Shown here piece after piece: positions 33,597 through 42,843 of a DNA stretch of 64,000 bases; position 1 is the first letter of the stretch, and each line of letters begins with the position of its first letter. The notes beneath the pieces were generated by a model. That model ran no database searches, was not told the DNA's origin, and worked only from the letters and a program-made list of their open reading frames with translations. This DNA is from CAZZBK01 sp964387325 (GTDB lineage: Bacteria; Planctomycetota; Planctomycetia; Pirellulales; PNKZ01): NCBI GenBank assembly GCA_964387325.1, contig CAYLYE010000004.1:1-64000 (forward strand). Reading direction: 5' to 3'. The position numbers and the translations under genes were made by a program.

Positions 33597-35930
33597 ATGT
33601 CCCGACCGTTGCTTATCACACTGCTGGCCTGTGTTTCGCTGGCTGGGAGTTACGCGGCGGTCGATTGGTGGTCGGCCTATCCGCTCGACACGCCGATGAA
33701 TTTTGTCGGCCGCAACGCCTGCGCCAGTTGTCACGCTGAGCAGACCAAGCACTGGACCGGCTCGGATCATGACCTGGCGATGGATCTCGCCTCCTCCTCG
33801 ACAGTCCTCGGCAACTTCGATAACCAGCCGTTCTCTCATTTCGGCGTCACCTCGACGATGAGCCGCGAGGGAGACACGTTCTACATCACGACCGATAACG
33901 CTCGAGGTGAATTGGAAAAGTTCCCCATCAAGTATGTCTTCGGTGTGCGCCCTTTGCAGCAGTACATGGTCGAGTTCCCCGACGGCCGCGTGCAGGTGCT
34001 TTCGATCGCCTGGGACACGCAGGGTAAGCGATGGTTCCACCTCTACCCGAACGAAAACATTCCCCACACAGACGAGCTGCACTGGACCCGGCCGGCACAG
34101 AATTGGAACTTTATGTGCGCCGACTGTCACTCGACCAACTTGCAGAAGAATTACGATCTGGCGACCAATACATTTCACACGACATGGTCCGAAATCGACG
34201 TGAGCTGCGAGGCCTGTCACGGGCCGGGCTCGTTGCACATCGATCTGGTCAAGTCCCGTTCGCTGTTTTGGGATCGCAACCACGGCTACGGCCTCGCGCC
34301 GCTCAAGAGCGCGAGCAACAAGCACGAGGTCGAGACCTGCGCCAAGTGCCATGCCCGGCGACGCATTGTTCACGCTAACTACCATCCTGGCCGAGAGTTT
34401 TTAGACTACTACGAACCCACGCTCCTCGACGGTCGCGAGTATCATGCCGATGGACAAATTCTCGATGAGGATTACGAGTACGGCTCGTTTTTGCAAAGCC
34501 GCATGCATCGCGAGAACGTGCGGTGCAGCGATTGCCACGACGCGCACTCGACCAAACTGAAATTGCCCGGCAATGCGTTGTGTTTGCGCTGCCACACACT
34601 CGCCAAAGGCAATTACGACTCGCCAGCTCACCATCATCACGCGCACGGCACGCAGGCAGCTCAGTGTGTTGAGTGCCACATGCCGGTGAAGAACTACATG
34701 GTCGTCGACCCACGGCGCGATCATAGCCTCCGCGTGCCGCGCCCCGACCTGAGCGTCAAACTTGGCACCCCCAATGCCTGCCAGGCGTGTCATGCCAAGG
34801 ATGCAAAAACGCTGGCCAAGAAAGACGATCAGCCGCTCATTTACACCGACGAGCAATTGAGCCAAAAGGTCGTTGAGTGGTATCCGAATAAAAAACATCG
34901 GCAACCCCACTACGGCGAGGCCATCGCGGCCGCGCGCGATTTACGCCCCGAGGGTGAAGCCCTGCTGCGGCGTATTGTGCAGGGAGGGCAAGAGACCGAT
35001 CGGGCAAAGGCCGTCGGGGGCTACGTCCGAGCGAGCGCCTTGTCGCTGCTGGGTAACTACCCCACCGACGCAGCCCGCGATCTGGTCATTGCGATGCTCG
35101 GCGACAAAGAGCCGCAGGTGCGAATTGCTGCCGTGCGGCGCATGGAGCTGCCGCGAGAATTTTCCGAGGGACAGGCTGCCAAGGTGCGCGATCGATTACT
35201 GCCGCTGCTCGACGACCCGGTGCGCGGCGTGCGTACCGAGGCTGCTCGCATCCTGGCTCGCGTCCCTTCGGCGCTCCTCGATCAAAAGCAACGCGCCAAG
35301 TTCGATGCAGTTATTGCCGAATGGGAAGCTGGTCAGCGCGAGAGCGATGATCGCGCTGATGCCCACATGGCGATCGGCATCGTGCGCGAGAACCTGGGAC
35401 GCACGGCCGAGGCAATCAGCGAGTACCGCACGGCCCTGCGGCTGGACGAGCTCTCAATCCCGGCGCGGGTCAATCTGGCCATGCTCGAGCATCAACGGCA
35501 GAATTCGACCGAGGCCGAACGGTTGTATCGCGAGGTGATCAAGCTGCGGCCCGATTGGGACGAGGCGCACTATTCGCTCGGCTTGTTGCTGGCCGAGTCG
35601 CGAGTCCAAGACGCGATCGAGCCATTGCGACAGGCCACGACATTATCACCGCGCAATGCGCGCATGCAGTACAACTTGGGGATGGCCCTGCAACAGTCGG
35701 GGAAACTCCCCGAGGCCGAGGGGATCTTGCGCCGCGCCTGCGAACTCGACCTCGGCATGGTCGACGCCCGGCAGGCACTCACCTTGTTGTTGGCCGAGCA
35801 AAAACGCTGGGTCGAGGCGTTCGAAAGCGCGCAGCGGCTCGTGGCGCTGGATCCGTCGCAACAAAGGCTCTTGCAGCAAATCGGCGCGCAGCTACAACGG
35901 TCGAAGTCGACAGGCCCCGCTCCACCGTAA
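33597..35930 (+). CDS. Octahaem cytochrome c fused to HEAT and TPR repeats
   Basis: The 777-residue product has an N-terminal hydrophobic export segment (PLLITLLACVSLAGSYAAV). Eight CxxCH haem sites lie between about residues 43 and 400: CASCH, CADCH, CEACH, CAKCH, CSDCH, CLRCH, CVECH and CQACH. A HEAT-like region follows (about 430-560, GDKEPQVRIAAVRRMELP and DDPVRGVRTEAARIL). The C-terminus has four or more TPRs (about 580-777). The haem part resembles the cytochrome c554/doubled CxxCH group of exported electron carriers. The repeats suggest protein docking. An upstream TTG at 33591 is possible. Electron donor and acceptor are unknown. Confidence 0.9.
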   Translation: MSRPLLITLLACVSLAGSYAAVDWWSAYPLDTPMNFVGRNACASCHAEQTKHWTGSDHDLAMDLASSSTVLGNFDNQPFSHFGVTSTMSREGDTFYITTDNARGELEKFPIKYVFGVRPLQQYMVEFPDGRVQVLSIAWDTQGKRWFHLYPNENIPHTDELHWTRPAQNWNFMCADCHSTNLQKNYDLATNTFHTTWSEIDVSCEACHGPGSLHIDLVKSRSLFWDRNHGYGLAPLKSASNKHEVETCAKCHARRRIVHANYHPGREFLDYYEPTLLDGREYHADGQILDEDYEYGSFLQSRMHRENVRCSDCHDAHSTKLKLPGNALCLRCHTLAKGNYDSPAHHHHAHGTQAAQCVECHMPVKNYMVVDPRRDHSLRVPRPDLSVKLGTPNACQACHAKDAKTLAKKDDQPLIYTDEQLSQKVVEWYPNKKHRQPHYGEAIAAARDLRPEGEALLRRIVQGGQETDRAKAVGGYVRASALSLLGNYPTDAARDLVIAMLGDKEPQVRIAAVRRMELPREFSEGQAAKVRDRLLPLLDDPVRGVRTEAARILARVPSALLDQKQRAKFDAVIAEWEAGQRESDDRADAHMAIGIVRENLGRTAEAISEYRTALRLDELSIPARVNLAMLEHQRQNSTEAERLYREVIKLRPDWDEAHYSLGLLLAESRVQDAIEPLRQATTLSPRNARMQYNLGMALQQSGKLPEAEGILRRACELDLGMVDARQALTLLLAEQKRWVEAFESAQRLVALDPSQQRLLQQIGAQLQRSKSTGPAPP

Positions 35931-36020
35931 GATTCAAAGCCGGTCCTGTCCCGAGATCCGAACTGGGTTTTGCTGCGCAAAACACCAGCCACCCTGTCGC
36001 TCCACCCTAGGATTGGTACC

Positions 36021-36815
36021 GTGCCCTCCGTACCCCGCGCCCCACACCCCTCACCCCTCTCCTCACTGATCGTTATTCCCGCGCGGCTCCAGAGTACGCG
36101 GTTACCACGCAAGCTGCTCCTGCGCGAGACGGGCCAGACACTCATTCAGCACACGTTCGAGGCCGCTCGCCGCTCACGCAAGCCGCTCGGCATTGTCGTG
36201 GCGACCGATCATGAGCAGATTCTGCATGAGGTACGGCGTTTTGGTGGCACGGCTGAAATGACGAGCGTCGATTGCCAGAGCGGCACCGATCGCGTGGCCG
36301 AGGTGGCTCTTCGACGCGCCGACATCGACATCTTCGTCAACGTGCAAGGCGACGAGCCCGAACTTTCGGGCGAGACCATCGATCTGGCCGTGACTTTGCT
36401 CGAACAGAATCCAGACATCCAGATGGCAACGCTCGCCACGCCGATCCGCGAGCGATCGAAGCTCAACGACCCCGCCTGTGTTAAAGTCGTTTGCGATGCC
36501 CGGTCCCGGGCGCTGTATTTCAGTCGCAGCGTGATCCCCCATCCGCGCGAGTGGGACGACGCGCTGCTGACCGCCGAACCGCCCCGGTTCTTACAGCATC
36601 TCGGGCTCTACGCCTACCGCCGCGATTTTCTGTTGCAACTCGCCTCGTTACCCCCTTGCAATCTAGAACGGATCGAAAAGCTCGAACAACTGCGTGTACT
36701 GCATGCGGGGCACTCGATTATCGTGGGCATTGTGAACGAGCCGAGCATTGGCATCGATACGCCCGACGACTATCGGGCGTTTGTCGAGCGTTGGCAACGT
36801 GGCGAGGTGAAATAG
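36021..36815 (+). CDS. kdsB: 3-deoxy-manno-octulosonate cytidylyltransferase
   Basis: The core begins SLIVIPARLQSTRLPRKLL and includes SGTDRVAEVA, NVQGDEPEL, ACVKVVCDARSRALYFSRS and GLYAYRRDFLLQLA, all typical of KdsB. The enzyme makes CMP-Kdo for lipopolysaccharide core, so the host has a Gram-negative type outer membrane. GTG 36021 gives 264 residues; TTG 35970 is an alternative. The segment before the core is Pro-rich, and its DNA (ccccacacccctcacccctc) resembles intergenic repeat sequence, so the true start may lie later. Confidence 0.92.
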   Translation: MPSVPRAPHPSPLSSLIVIPARLQSTRLPRKLLLRETGQTLIQHTFEAARRSRKPLGIVVATDHEQILHEVRRFGGTAEMTSVDCQSGTDRVAEVALRRADIDIFVNVQGDEPELSGETIDLAVTLLEQNPDIQMATLATPIRERSKLNDPACVKVVCDARSRALYFSRSVIPHPREWDDALLTAEPPRFLQHLGLYAYRRDFLLQLASLPPCNLERIEKLEQLRVLHAGHSIIVGIVNEPSIGIDTPDDYRAFVERWQRGEVK

Positions 36816-36853
36816 CAATCTTTCAACAAGGGTGACGATCCGGCAGAGGAACG

Positions 36854-37005
36854 AACCACCGAGACGCAGAGGACACAGAGAGGGTAGAAGTTGCCGCAAA
36901 AAGATTCATGACCCAGCATTCTGTTGCCTCTCGTTCGCTTAACCCCCTCTGCTCTTCTCAATGTTACTTGTCTTTCTTCTCTGTGTTCTCTGTGTCTCGG
37001 TGGTT
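36854..37005. repeat. CACAGAG-type inverted repeat, copy 3
   Basis: The arms at 36854-36884 and 36975-37005 match as reverse complements at 27 of 31 positions; all four mismatches are G against A in the paired reading. The left arm starts AACCACCGAGACGCAGAGG. It lies between convergent kdsB and the CoA-transferase gene. It resembles the copies at 2283-2479 and 13009-13135. Confidence 0.83.
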
Positions 37006-37039
37006 AACTTTTCTTCGAGACCTGAGATTACTCTCACGA

Positions 37040-38257
37040 TCATTCGCCATGTTGGCTCGCGGCGCCGATCGTGCAGAGGGTGGTGATCCGCGCCTCGTCG
37101 TATGTCAACCATTCACGGAGCACTTCGCGCGTGTGCTCACCAATCCGCGGCGGAGCGGTGGGTCGGCGCGGAGCTTCGTCGCGCCAATGCACCGGGCTCC
37201 CCAGCAATCGATAACGTGTGCCGTCGGCGCCGACCACGTCGGTCACCATGTCGCGCGCGGCCACCGTCGGACCGCGCAGTGCTTCGTCAATACGTAGCAC
37301 CGGCGAGTGCGGGATATCGGAGCGTGTGAGGATCGACTGCCAGTCCTGCGTCGAGCGGTTTGCCAGCTCAACTTGCAACAAGTCAATGAGTTCGCGGCGA
37401 TGGGCGACCCGTTGCGGGTTGCTGAGGAAGCGCGGATCGCTGGCCCAGTCGTGCCGGTTGATCGCGGCGCAGAAGCGTTGCCATTGTCGATCGGCGCCCA
37501 CGGCGAGGGCGATGTGGCCATCCGCGGTGGCGAACGCTTCATAGGGGACGATCTGCGGATGAGCATTGCCCCAGCGGCGCGGTGGTTGCCCGGTCACGAG
37601 CGTCGCCTGGGCTACGTTGACCAAACTGGCCAGCGTACAGTCGGCCAAGGCGAGGTCGAACGCCTTGCCTCCTTGTCCGCGCTCGCGTCCCACGAGCCCC
37701 GCGAGCACACTGGCGGCGGTGAACAGACCGGTGAGCACGTCGCTGATCGCGACACCAACTTTCATCGGCTCGCCATCGACAGCTCCGGTGATCGACATCA
37801 GGCCGCTGCCCGCCTGGATCATCAAATCGTAGCCGGGCAGATGAGCGCCGGGTCCGGTTCGGCCGAAGGCCGAGATCGACGCGCTCACCAAGCTTGGATT
37901 AAGTGTTGCGAGCCGTTCGGCCGTCAGGCCCAATCGAGTCAGCGAGTCGCTGAGAAAGTTTTCCACGAGCACGTCGGCGCGGCGGATCAATTCATCGAGC
38001 ACGTCGCGGCACTCGGAGTGCATCAGGTCGAGTGCGAGCGAGCGCTTGCCTCGATTGCACGACAGATAGTAGGCGCTTTGCTCGGCATCGACGAACGGTG
38101 GTCCCCATTGGCGAGTGTCGTCCCCCAAGCCGGGTCGTTCGACTTTGACGACGTCCGCGCCCAGGTCGGCGAGCAACTGCGTACAGACGGGCCCGGCCAG
38201 GACGCGCGACAGATCAAGGACACGAATTCCGGCGAGAGGCAAATCGGCGGCACTCAT
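37040..38257 (-). CDS. CaiB/BaiF (family III) CoA-transferase
   Basis: The 405-residue product has the family pattern: N-terminal GIRVLDLSRVLAGPVCTQLL, GADVVKVERPG, NRGKRSLALDL, the catalytic Asp in LPGYDLMIQAGSGLMS (near residue 169 of the family frame), and the small domain late in the chain. It moves CoA between carboxylic acids in the cytoplasm. It is the last gene of a tight minus-strand run (gap 15 bp to the nitrilase-type gene). The acid used is not known. Confidence 0.93.
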   Translation of the reverse strand: MSAADLPLAGIRVLDLSRVLAGPVCTQLLADLGADVVKVERPGLGDDTRQWGPPFVDAEQSAYYLSCNRGKRSLALDLMHSECRDVLDELIRRADVLVENFLSDSLTRLGLTAERLATLNPSLVSASISAFGRTGPGAHLPGYDLMIQAGSGLMSITGAVDGEPMKVGVAISDVLTGLFTAASVLAGLVGRERGQGGKAFDLALADCTLASLVNVAQATLVTGQPPRRWGNAHPQIVPYEAFATADGHIALAVGADRQWQRFCAAINRHDWASDPRFLSNPQRVAHRRELIDLLQVELANRSTQDWQSILTRSDIPHSPVLRIDEALRGPTVAARDMVTDVVGADGTRYRLLGSPVHWRDEAPRRPTAPPRIGEHTREVLREWLTYDEARITTLCTIGAASQHGE

Positions 38258-38272
38258 GAAATCTCTCGCCTC

Positions 38273-39064
38273 TTAAGTATGAACAGGAGGCGTGATATCG
38301 AATCGCCGGTCGGCGAGCGCGGAGAAACTCGCCCGCAACTCATCGGTCTGCCGGGGGTCGTACTCGGCGCTGACGATCGCGGCTGCTTCACCTCCCTCGG
38401 CCAGGATGTTTCCCGTCGGCGCGACGACGAGGCTGTGCCCGGCATAGGCCTGACCGTGGTCGATCCCCGCGCTGTTGCAAGCTGCGAGCAAGGCGAGGTT
38501 CTCGGCGGCGCGCGCGCGGGTGAACAGCCGCCAGGCCTCGAGGCGCGCCAGGGGCCAGGCCGAGGTGACCAGAAACATGCTCGCGCCCTGATCGACGAGC
38601 AGGCGAAACAACTCAGGAAACCGCAGGTCATAACAGATGGCCAACCCCGCGCGTCCCCAGGGAGTGTCGACCACGACAGGCTTATTGCCCGGCGTGAGCA
38701 ACTCCGGTTCGCGCGATTGATAGCCAAAAAGATGTGTTTTTCGATAATGGGCGACGAGCGTGCCGTGCTGGTCGAACAGCACCGAGGTGTTGTAGAGCCG
38801 CTCACCGACGCGCTCGGGAATACTGCCTGCGAGCAGCCACGCGCCCAACGCCCGGGCGCGGTCGGCCAGTTGTCGCATGAGCGGACCGTCGAGCGGCTCA
38901 GCCACGCTCGCATAGTGCTCGAAGCCAAAGTAACCGCAGGGCCACATCTCGCCCAGCAGCACGAGGTCGTGCCCTGCCGCTTGAGCAAGCAACTCCCAGG
39001 TCAGCTCCTGACACGCGGCCGGAGTCGACTCGTTGAATGCGACTTGAACGCAGGCGATGCGCAT
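38273..39064 (-). CDS. Carbon-nitrogen hydrolase (nitrilase superfamily, omega-amidase-like)
   Basis: From ATG 39064 the product has 263 residues with the Glu-Lys-Cys triad of the superfamily: Glu in LVLLGEMWPCGY, Lys in YRKTHLFGYQSREPEL, Cys in GLAICYDLRFPELFR. The loop sequences resemble YafV-type omega-amidases that deamidate 2-oxo-amides. It lies 8 bp after the HAD gene. An upstream TTG at 39079 would overlap that gene by 7 bases. Cytoplasmic. Confidence 0.92.
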   Translation of the reverse strand: MRIACVQVAFNESTPAACQELTWELLAQAAGHDLVLLGEMWPCGYFGFEHYASVAEPLDGPLMRQLADRARALGAWLLAGSIPERVGERLYNTSVLFDQHGTLVAHYRKTHLFGYQSREPELLTPGNKPVVVDTPWGRAGLAICYDLRFPELFRLLVDQGASMFLVTSAWPLARLEAWRLFTRARAAENLALLAACNSAGIDHGQAYAGHSLVVAPTGNILAEGGEAAAIVSAEYDPRQTDELRASFSALADRRFDITPPVHT

Positions 39065-39072
39065 GAATTTCT

Positions 39073-39720
39073 TTACCAACTCAAGAAGATGCCGGCCGAC
39101 CGCAGTGCCGCGACAAACGCGCGGGGCGTCGTATATTGTACCGCCTGCAAGCCGGCCGCGCGAGCGCCGAGCACGTTCCGCTCCAAATCGTCGACGAACA
39201 AAATATCGCCCGCTTCGACCCCGGCTTGCTCAGCCGCATACTGATAGATGGGCGCATCGGGCTTCATCAGCCGCAACTCGTAACTCATCACCAGCGGGTT
39301 GAATATGCCGGGAATGATTCCGAACCGGCCACTACAGAAGAACGCGCGATGCATGTCGCAGGTGTTCGAGATGATGCCGATGCGATAACGCTGCTGCTTG
39401 AGTTGACCAGCGATGCCGAACATGGGGAGGTTCGGGGTAAAGATGTCGCTCGAAGCGTTGATGATCGCGGCATCGTCGACTTGGCATGGCATTTCGCGTC
39501 GAAAAATCTCGCAAAACTCGGCCGCCGATACGAGCCCGGCATCGCAGCGATGGTTCAGATCGCTGGCGAAGACAAACTGCCATACGCGCTGAGGGTCGAC
39601 CCCAGCCAAGGCGGCGAGTTGCCGCGCGGCGCGCTGGTGATCGAAGAACAACAGCACATTGCCAAGGTCGAAGAACACGACACGCGGGGGACGAGGCGAT
39701 TGATCGGTCCGCTCACTCAT
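39073..39720 (-). CDS. HAD-superfamily hydrolase, YihX-like
   Basis: The 215-residue product starts its HAD fold with VVFFDLGNVLLFFD, where the nucleophile Asp is followed by the DLGNV form seen in the YihX/epoxide-hydrolase-like branch. Motif II is in GIISNTCD, motif III Lys in RLMKPDAPIY, and motif IV Asp pair in ILFVDDLERNVLGA. It is probably a small-molecule phosphatase. It begins 2 bp after the DUF1080 gene stop and is followed after 8 bp by the nitrilase-type gene. Confidence 0.92.
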   Translation of the reverse strand: MSERTDQSPRPPRVVFFDLGNVLLFFDHQRAARQLAALAGVDPQRVWQFVFASDLNHRCDAGLVSAAEFCEIFRREMPCQVDDAAIINASSDIFTPNLPMFGIAGQLKQQRYRIGIISNTCDMHRAFFCSGRFGIIPGIFNPLVMSYELRLMKPDAPIYQYAAEQAGVEAGDILFVDDLERNVLGARAAGLQAVQYTTPRAFVAALRSAGIFLSW

Positions 39721-39722
39721 GG

Positions 39723-40355
39723 TTACTTGATCTCACGAATCACGATGTCTTTGTACCACGCCTCGCTCGGTGGTCCGCCGTGAATTTGCACCGCGATCAG
39801 GCCCCGTTGTTCGAGCGTGTCGTCAGGCTCGGTGTAATCGACGGTCAATTGGCCGTTGATGGACAGTTGAATGCGTTTACCTTCGCACCGAATGACGTAC
39901 TCGTTCCAATCATCACGACGCAACACCTTGTCGACGACCGCCTTGTCGGCCGCGGCGAGCACCTTGCGGCGCCGCGACTCATCGTACAGACTCCCCCACC
40001 AGCCATCGCCGAGATCAGCTTGATAACCGATCATCTCGAAGTGGTCAGGAATGCGACGGCTGCGGATTTGAATTCCGGCATTGGCTTTTTCGCCGAGCAC
40101 TTTAAATTTCAGTCGCAGCTCGAAATCGGCAAACTCACGGTTGAAGGCGAGAAACTCGTTGTGCGGGATCTTCTCTTTGAGCGTGCCGCCGACGATGGCT
40201 CCGTCCTGGATGCGAAACGTCTTTTGAGTGTCCCCCTGCCAATGGCTAAAACTTTTACCGTCGAACAGTGTGATCGGCGGTCCTAACTCGCCGGCAGCGA
40301 GCGCCGTTGAAAAAGTCAGCAGTACAGCCAGCGCCAGCAGCGAGGGTCGCGACAT
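39723..40355 (-). CDS. Secreted DUF1080 protein (3-keto-disaccharide hydrolase-like)
   Basis: The 210-residue product has a signal peptide (LLALAVLLTFSTALAAGEL) and one DUF1080 jelly roll, with ITLFDGKSFSHWQGD, FRIQDGAIVGGTLKEK, FKVLGEKANAGIQIRSRRIP and YVIRCEGKRIQLSINGQ. It is the first gene of the four-gene minus-strand run. It is clearly a paralogue in family terms of the gene at 20531-21232, but the two are diverged. Confidence 0.93.
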   Translation of the reverse strand: MSRPSLLALAVLLTFSTALAAGELGPPITLFDGKSFSHWQGDTQKTFRIQDGAIVGGTLKEKIPHNEFLAFNREFADFELRLKFKVLGEKANAGIQIRSRRIPDHFEMIGYQADLGDGWWGSLYDESRRRKVLAAADKAVVDKVLRRDDWNEYVIRCEGKRIQLSINGQLTVDYTEPDDTLEQRGLIAVQIHGGPPSEAWYKDIVIREIK

Positions 40356-40549
40356 GGTGTCGTCTCCGGGGGCAGTTTATCGAGGCGTGAAGGGGAGCCC
40401 TTTAGCATAATCATCGCCGCGGGGTTGCAAAGTCATAAACTGCCCTGCGGGCCCCGCTTCCACAGCGGATTTAGCCCAATTGCTTGCATCGACGCGCGTG
40501 GTCGGCGATCATCCAGGCATTGCCGTGGCTTTATCTTTGGAGACTTCTT

Positions 40550-41896
40550 ATGCGCTCGTGCTTGTTCGTTTGGTTTGTGCTCATCACCTGCGGAATGATC
40601 CATGACGCCGCGGCGCAATGGAAGGCTGGGGCGGCCAAGGTGACCATTACACCTGAGCAACTCATGTGGATGAGCGGTTACGGAGGACGAGACCATACGG
40701 CCGAGGGGAAGCTGACCGAGCTCTGGGGCAAAGCCGTGGCGCTGCAAGACCCCCAGGGGGAGCGAGCCGTGCTCGTGACACTCGACCTCGTGGGCATCGA
40801 TCGTTCCACCGCCGAGCACATCTGTGCCGCCGCCGCCGAGCGATTCAAATTGCGACGTGAGCAAATTGCGATCAACTGCTCGCACACGCATTGCGGTCCG
40901 GTCGTGGGACACAACCTGGGCGCGATGTACTCGTTCGACGCCGTCGAGCGGCAACGCGTCGACATCTATACGCGGCAATTAGAGTCCAAGCTCGTCGATC
41001 TGATTGGGGCCGCGTTGCAAAAGCTTGCCCCGGCGCGGATTGAATACTCCGAAGGGACGTGCGATTTTGCCGTGAACCGTCGCGCCAACAAAGAAGCCGA
41101 CGTGCCGCAACTACGCGCCGCGGGACAGCTCAAAGGCCCTGTCGATCATCGCGTTCCCGTGTTGGCCGTTAAGAATGCCCAAGGCGAGTTGTTGGCAGTC
41201 ACGTTCGGCTACGCCTGCCACGCGACGGTGTTGAGCTTTTATCAGTGGTGTGCGGATTACCCCGGCTATGCCATGGACGCAGTCGAGCGTAAACATCCGG
41301 GCGCGATTGCGTTGTTCTGGGCAGGCTGCGGCGCCGATCAGAATCCGATCCCGCGGCGCCAAGTTGAACTCGCTCAGCAATACGGCGAACGGCTGGCGAA
41401 GTCAGTCGAAGCCGTGCTCGAGGGGAAGCTTAACGAGGTGCAGGGGAAACTGTCGACACGCTATGCAGAAATCCCGCTCGGCTTCGATACACTTCCGACG
41501 CGTGACGAGCTGGTGAGCCAATCGCAAGACAAAAATAAATTCATTGTTCTGCGGGCCAAGAGCCTACTGGCAAAGATCGATGGGGGGACTCCATTGAGCC
41601 CGACGTATCCGTATCCGGTACAGGTGTGGCACGTTGGGAATGAGCTTCGTTGGGTCGTGCTCGGAGGAGAAGTGGTGGTAGACTTTTCGTTACGGTTGGC
41701 GAAAGAGTTGGGGCCCCGCCCGACCTGGATCGCCGGCTACTCGAACGACGTGATGGCCTACATACCTTCGTTGCGTGTGTTGAAGGAAGGGGGCTACGAA
41801 GGGGCTTCTGCGATGATCTATTACGGCTTGCCCACGAGCTGGAACAGCACGGTTGAAGAGTCGATCGTGGCCAAGGTGCATGAACTGGCGAAGTAA
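40550..41896 (+). CDS. Secreted neutral/alkaline ceramidase-like protein
   Basis: The 448-residue product has a signal peptide (LFVWFVLITCGMIHDAAAQ) and the N-terminal domain of neutral ceramidase-like proteins: WKAGAAKVTITPEQLMWMSG, the zinc-type motif INCSHTHCGPVVG, and FWAGCGADQNPIPRR. It is shorter than true neutral ceramidases (about 650-750 residues) and lacks their C-terminal domain. It may act on another amide or ester. GGAGA about 9 bases before ATG 40550 decides the start. Divergent to the DUF1080 gene. Confidence 0.88.
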   Translation: MRSCLFVWFVLITCGMIHDAAAQWKAGAAKVTITPEQLMWMSGYGGRDHTAEGKLTELWGKAVALQDPQGERAVLVTLDLVGIDRSTAEHICAAAAERFKLRREQIAINCSHTHCGPVVGHNLGAMYSFDAVERQRVDIYTRQLESKLVDLIGAALQKLAPARIEYSEGTCDFAVNRRANKEADVPQLRAAGQLKGPVDHRVPVLAVKNAQGELLAVTFGYACHATVLSFYQWCADYPGYAMDAVERKHPGAIALFWAGCGADQNPIPRRQVELAQQYGERLAKSVEAVLEGKLNEVQGKLSTRYAEIPLGFDTLPTRDELVSQSQDKNKFIVLRAKSLLAKIDGGTPLSPTYPYPVQVWHVGNELRWVVLGGEVVVDFSLRLAKELGPRPTWIAGYSNDVMAYIPSLRVLKEGGYEGASAMIYYGLPTSWNSTVEESIVAKVHELAK

Positions 41897-41984
41897 GCGA
41901 ACAGCGATTAACACGCCAACCATTCCCTCGCACGAAGGCAGCGCCTGCAGCGCGAGTTCCTGCCATTGATGAGGGGGGGGCGGA

Positions 41985-42617
41985 TCAAGTCGAGTGCGAG
42001 GGCTCTGAATCGAATTCAGCTTCGATCGCAAAGCGGATCAGCGCCACTAGGTTGGTGACACCCAGTTTTTTCATCATGCGCGTGCGTCGACCTTCGACCG
42101 CGGTGCGAGTGATGCCGATTTCGGTGGCAATCTCGCGGTTGTTCAAACCGCGCAACAGGAGACGCAACAGCTCTCGATCGGCTTCGTTCAGCAGAGCGAG
42201 ACGACTTTGCCTTTCTAGTAATTGTGCATGGGCGGCTCGACGCTTGGCGTCTTGTGTCAGCCCTCGCTGAACGGCTTCCCAGAGGTCATGTTCGCTGAAG
42301 CTTCGCTTGGGCAAGTAGTCAGTCAACCCTTGTCGCATCAAACCGATGACGGATGAGATATCGGTTTCGCCGGAGATACAAATCAACGGCGGAGTTAGCG
42401 GTGCCGAAGCTAATTTTACCGGCAACGGGACCCCGTCGACGGTGGGTGTGCCGTCGAATATGACGCAGCCCGCTCTGGTAACATCGAAGTCCTCGCAGAA
42501 CTCGGTCGCATTCGAATACGCCCGAACGTTTAGGCCCATGGCTTCGAGCGACGATTTAAGCGTTGCTCGATTTTCTGGGTCGTTATCGATGACAGAGATT
42601 GTTGGAGCGGCAGTCAC
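41985..42617 (-). CDS. FixJ-type response regulator with altered acidic pocket
   Basis: The 210-residue product has a receiver domain (1-120) and a LuxR/GerE helix-turn-helix (about 140-205, GLNNREIATEIGITRTAVEGRR). In the receiver the usual Asp-Asp pair reads DND (VIDNDPE). The phospho-acceptor Asp is kept in VIFDGTP, the Thr/Ser position is Ser (ISGE), and the Lys is in YLPKRSF. It may therefore signal weakly or atypically. It lies 226 bp after the coupled kinase/regulator pair and may answer to the same kinase. Confidence 0.88.
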   Translation of the reverse strand: MTAAPTISVIDNDPENRATLKSSLEAMGLNVRAYSNATEFCEDFDVTRAGCVIFDGTPTVDGVPLPVKLASAPLTPPLICISGETDISSVIGLMRQGLTDYLPKRSFSEHDLWEAVQRGLTQDAKRRAAHAQLLERQSRLALLNEADRELLRLLLRGLNNREIATEIGITRTAVEGRRTRMMKKLGVTNLVALIRFAIEAEFDSEPSHST

Positions 42618-42843
42618 GGGGAATTATTCGCCTATTTGCCAGGCGCGAGAAAAACAGGACGTGTCATCCAACCGAACATGACAGCGGAGCGTGCGAGTGC
42701 ACTCAATTTCTCGCGATCACAGCCATTTGATGACTCGATATCGAACTATTCTACCAAGCAATGAATAGCATATCGAATTCCGGAGGCGTGCAAGACCACG
42801 CCGGGCTATCGGAGTGCCACACCCATGAGTTGTATCGATGTGG

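Noticed and set aside
37307..39244. A 645-codon open frame on the plus strand opposite the CoA-transferase, nitrilase-type and HAD genes
   Set aside because: It lies antisense to three well-supported genes, crosses their boundaries, and its composition (Arg/Gln/Glu/Ala-rich) is what GC-rich antisense frames give. No family motif was seen.
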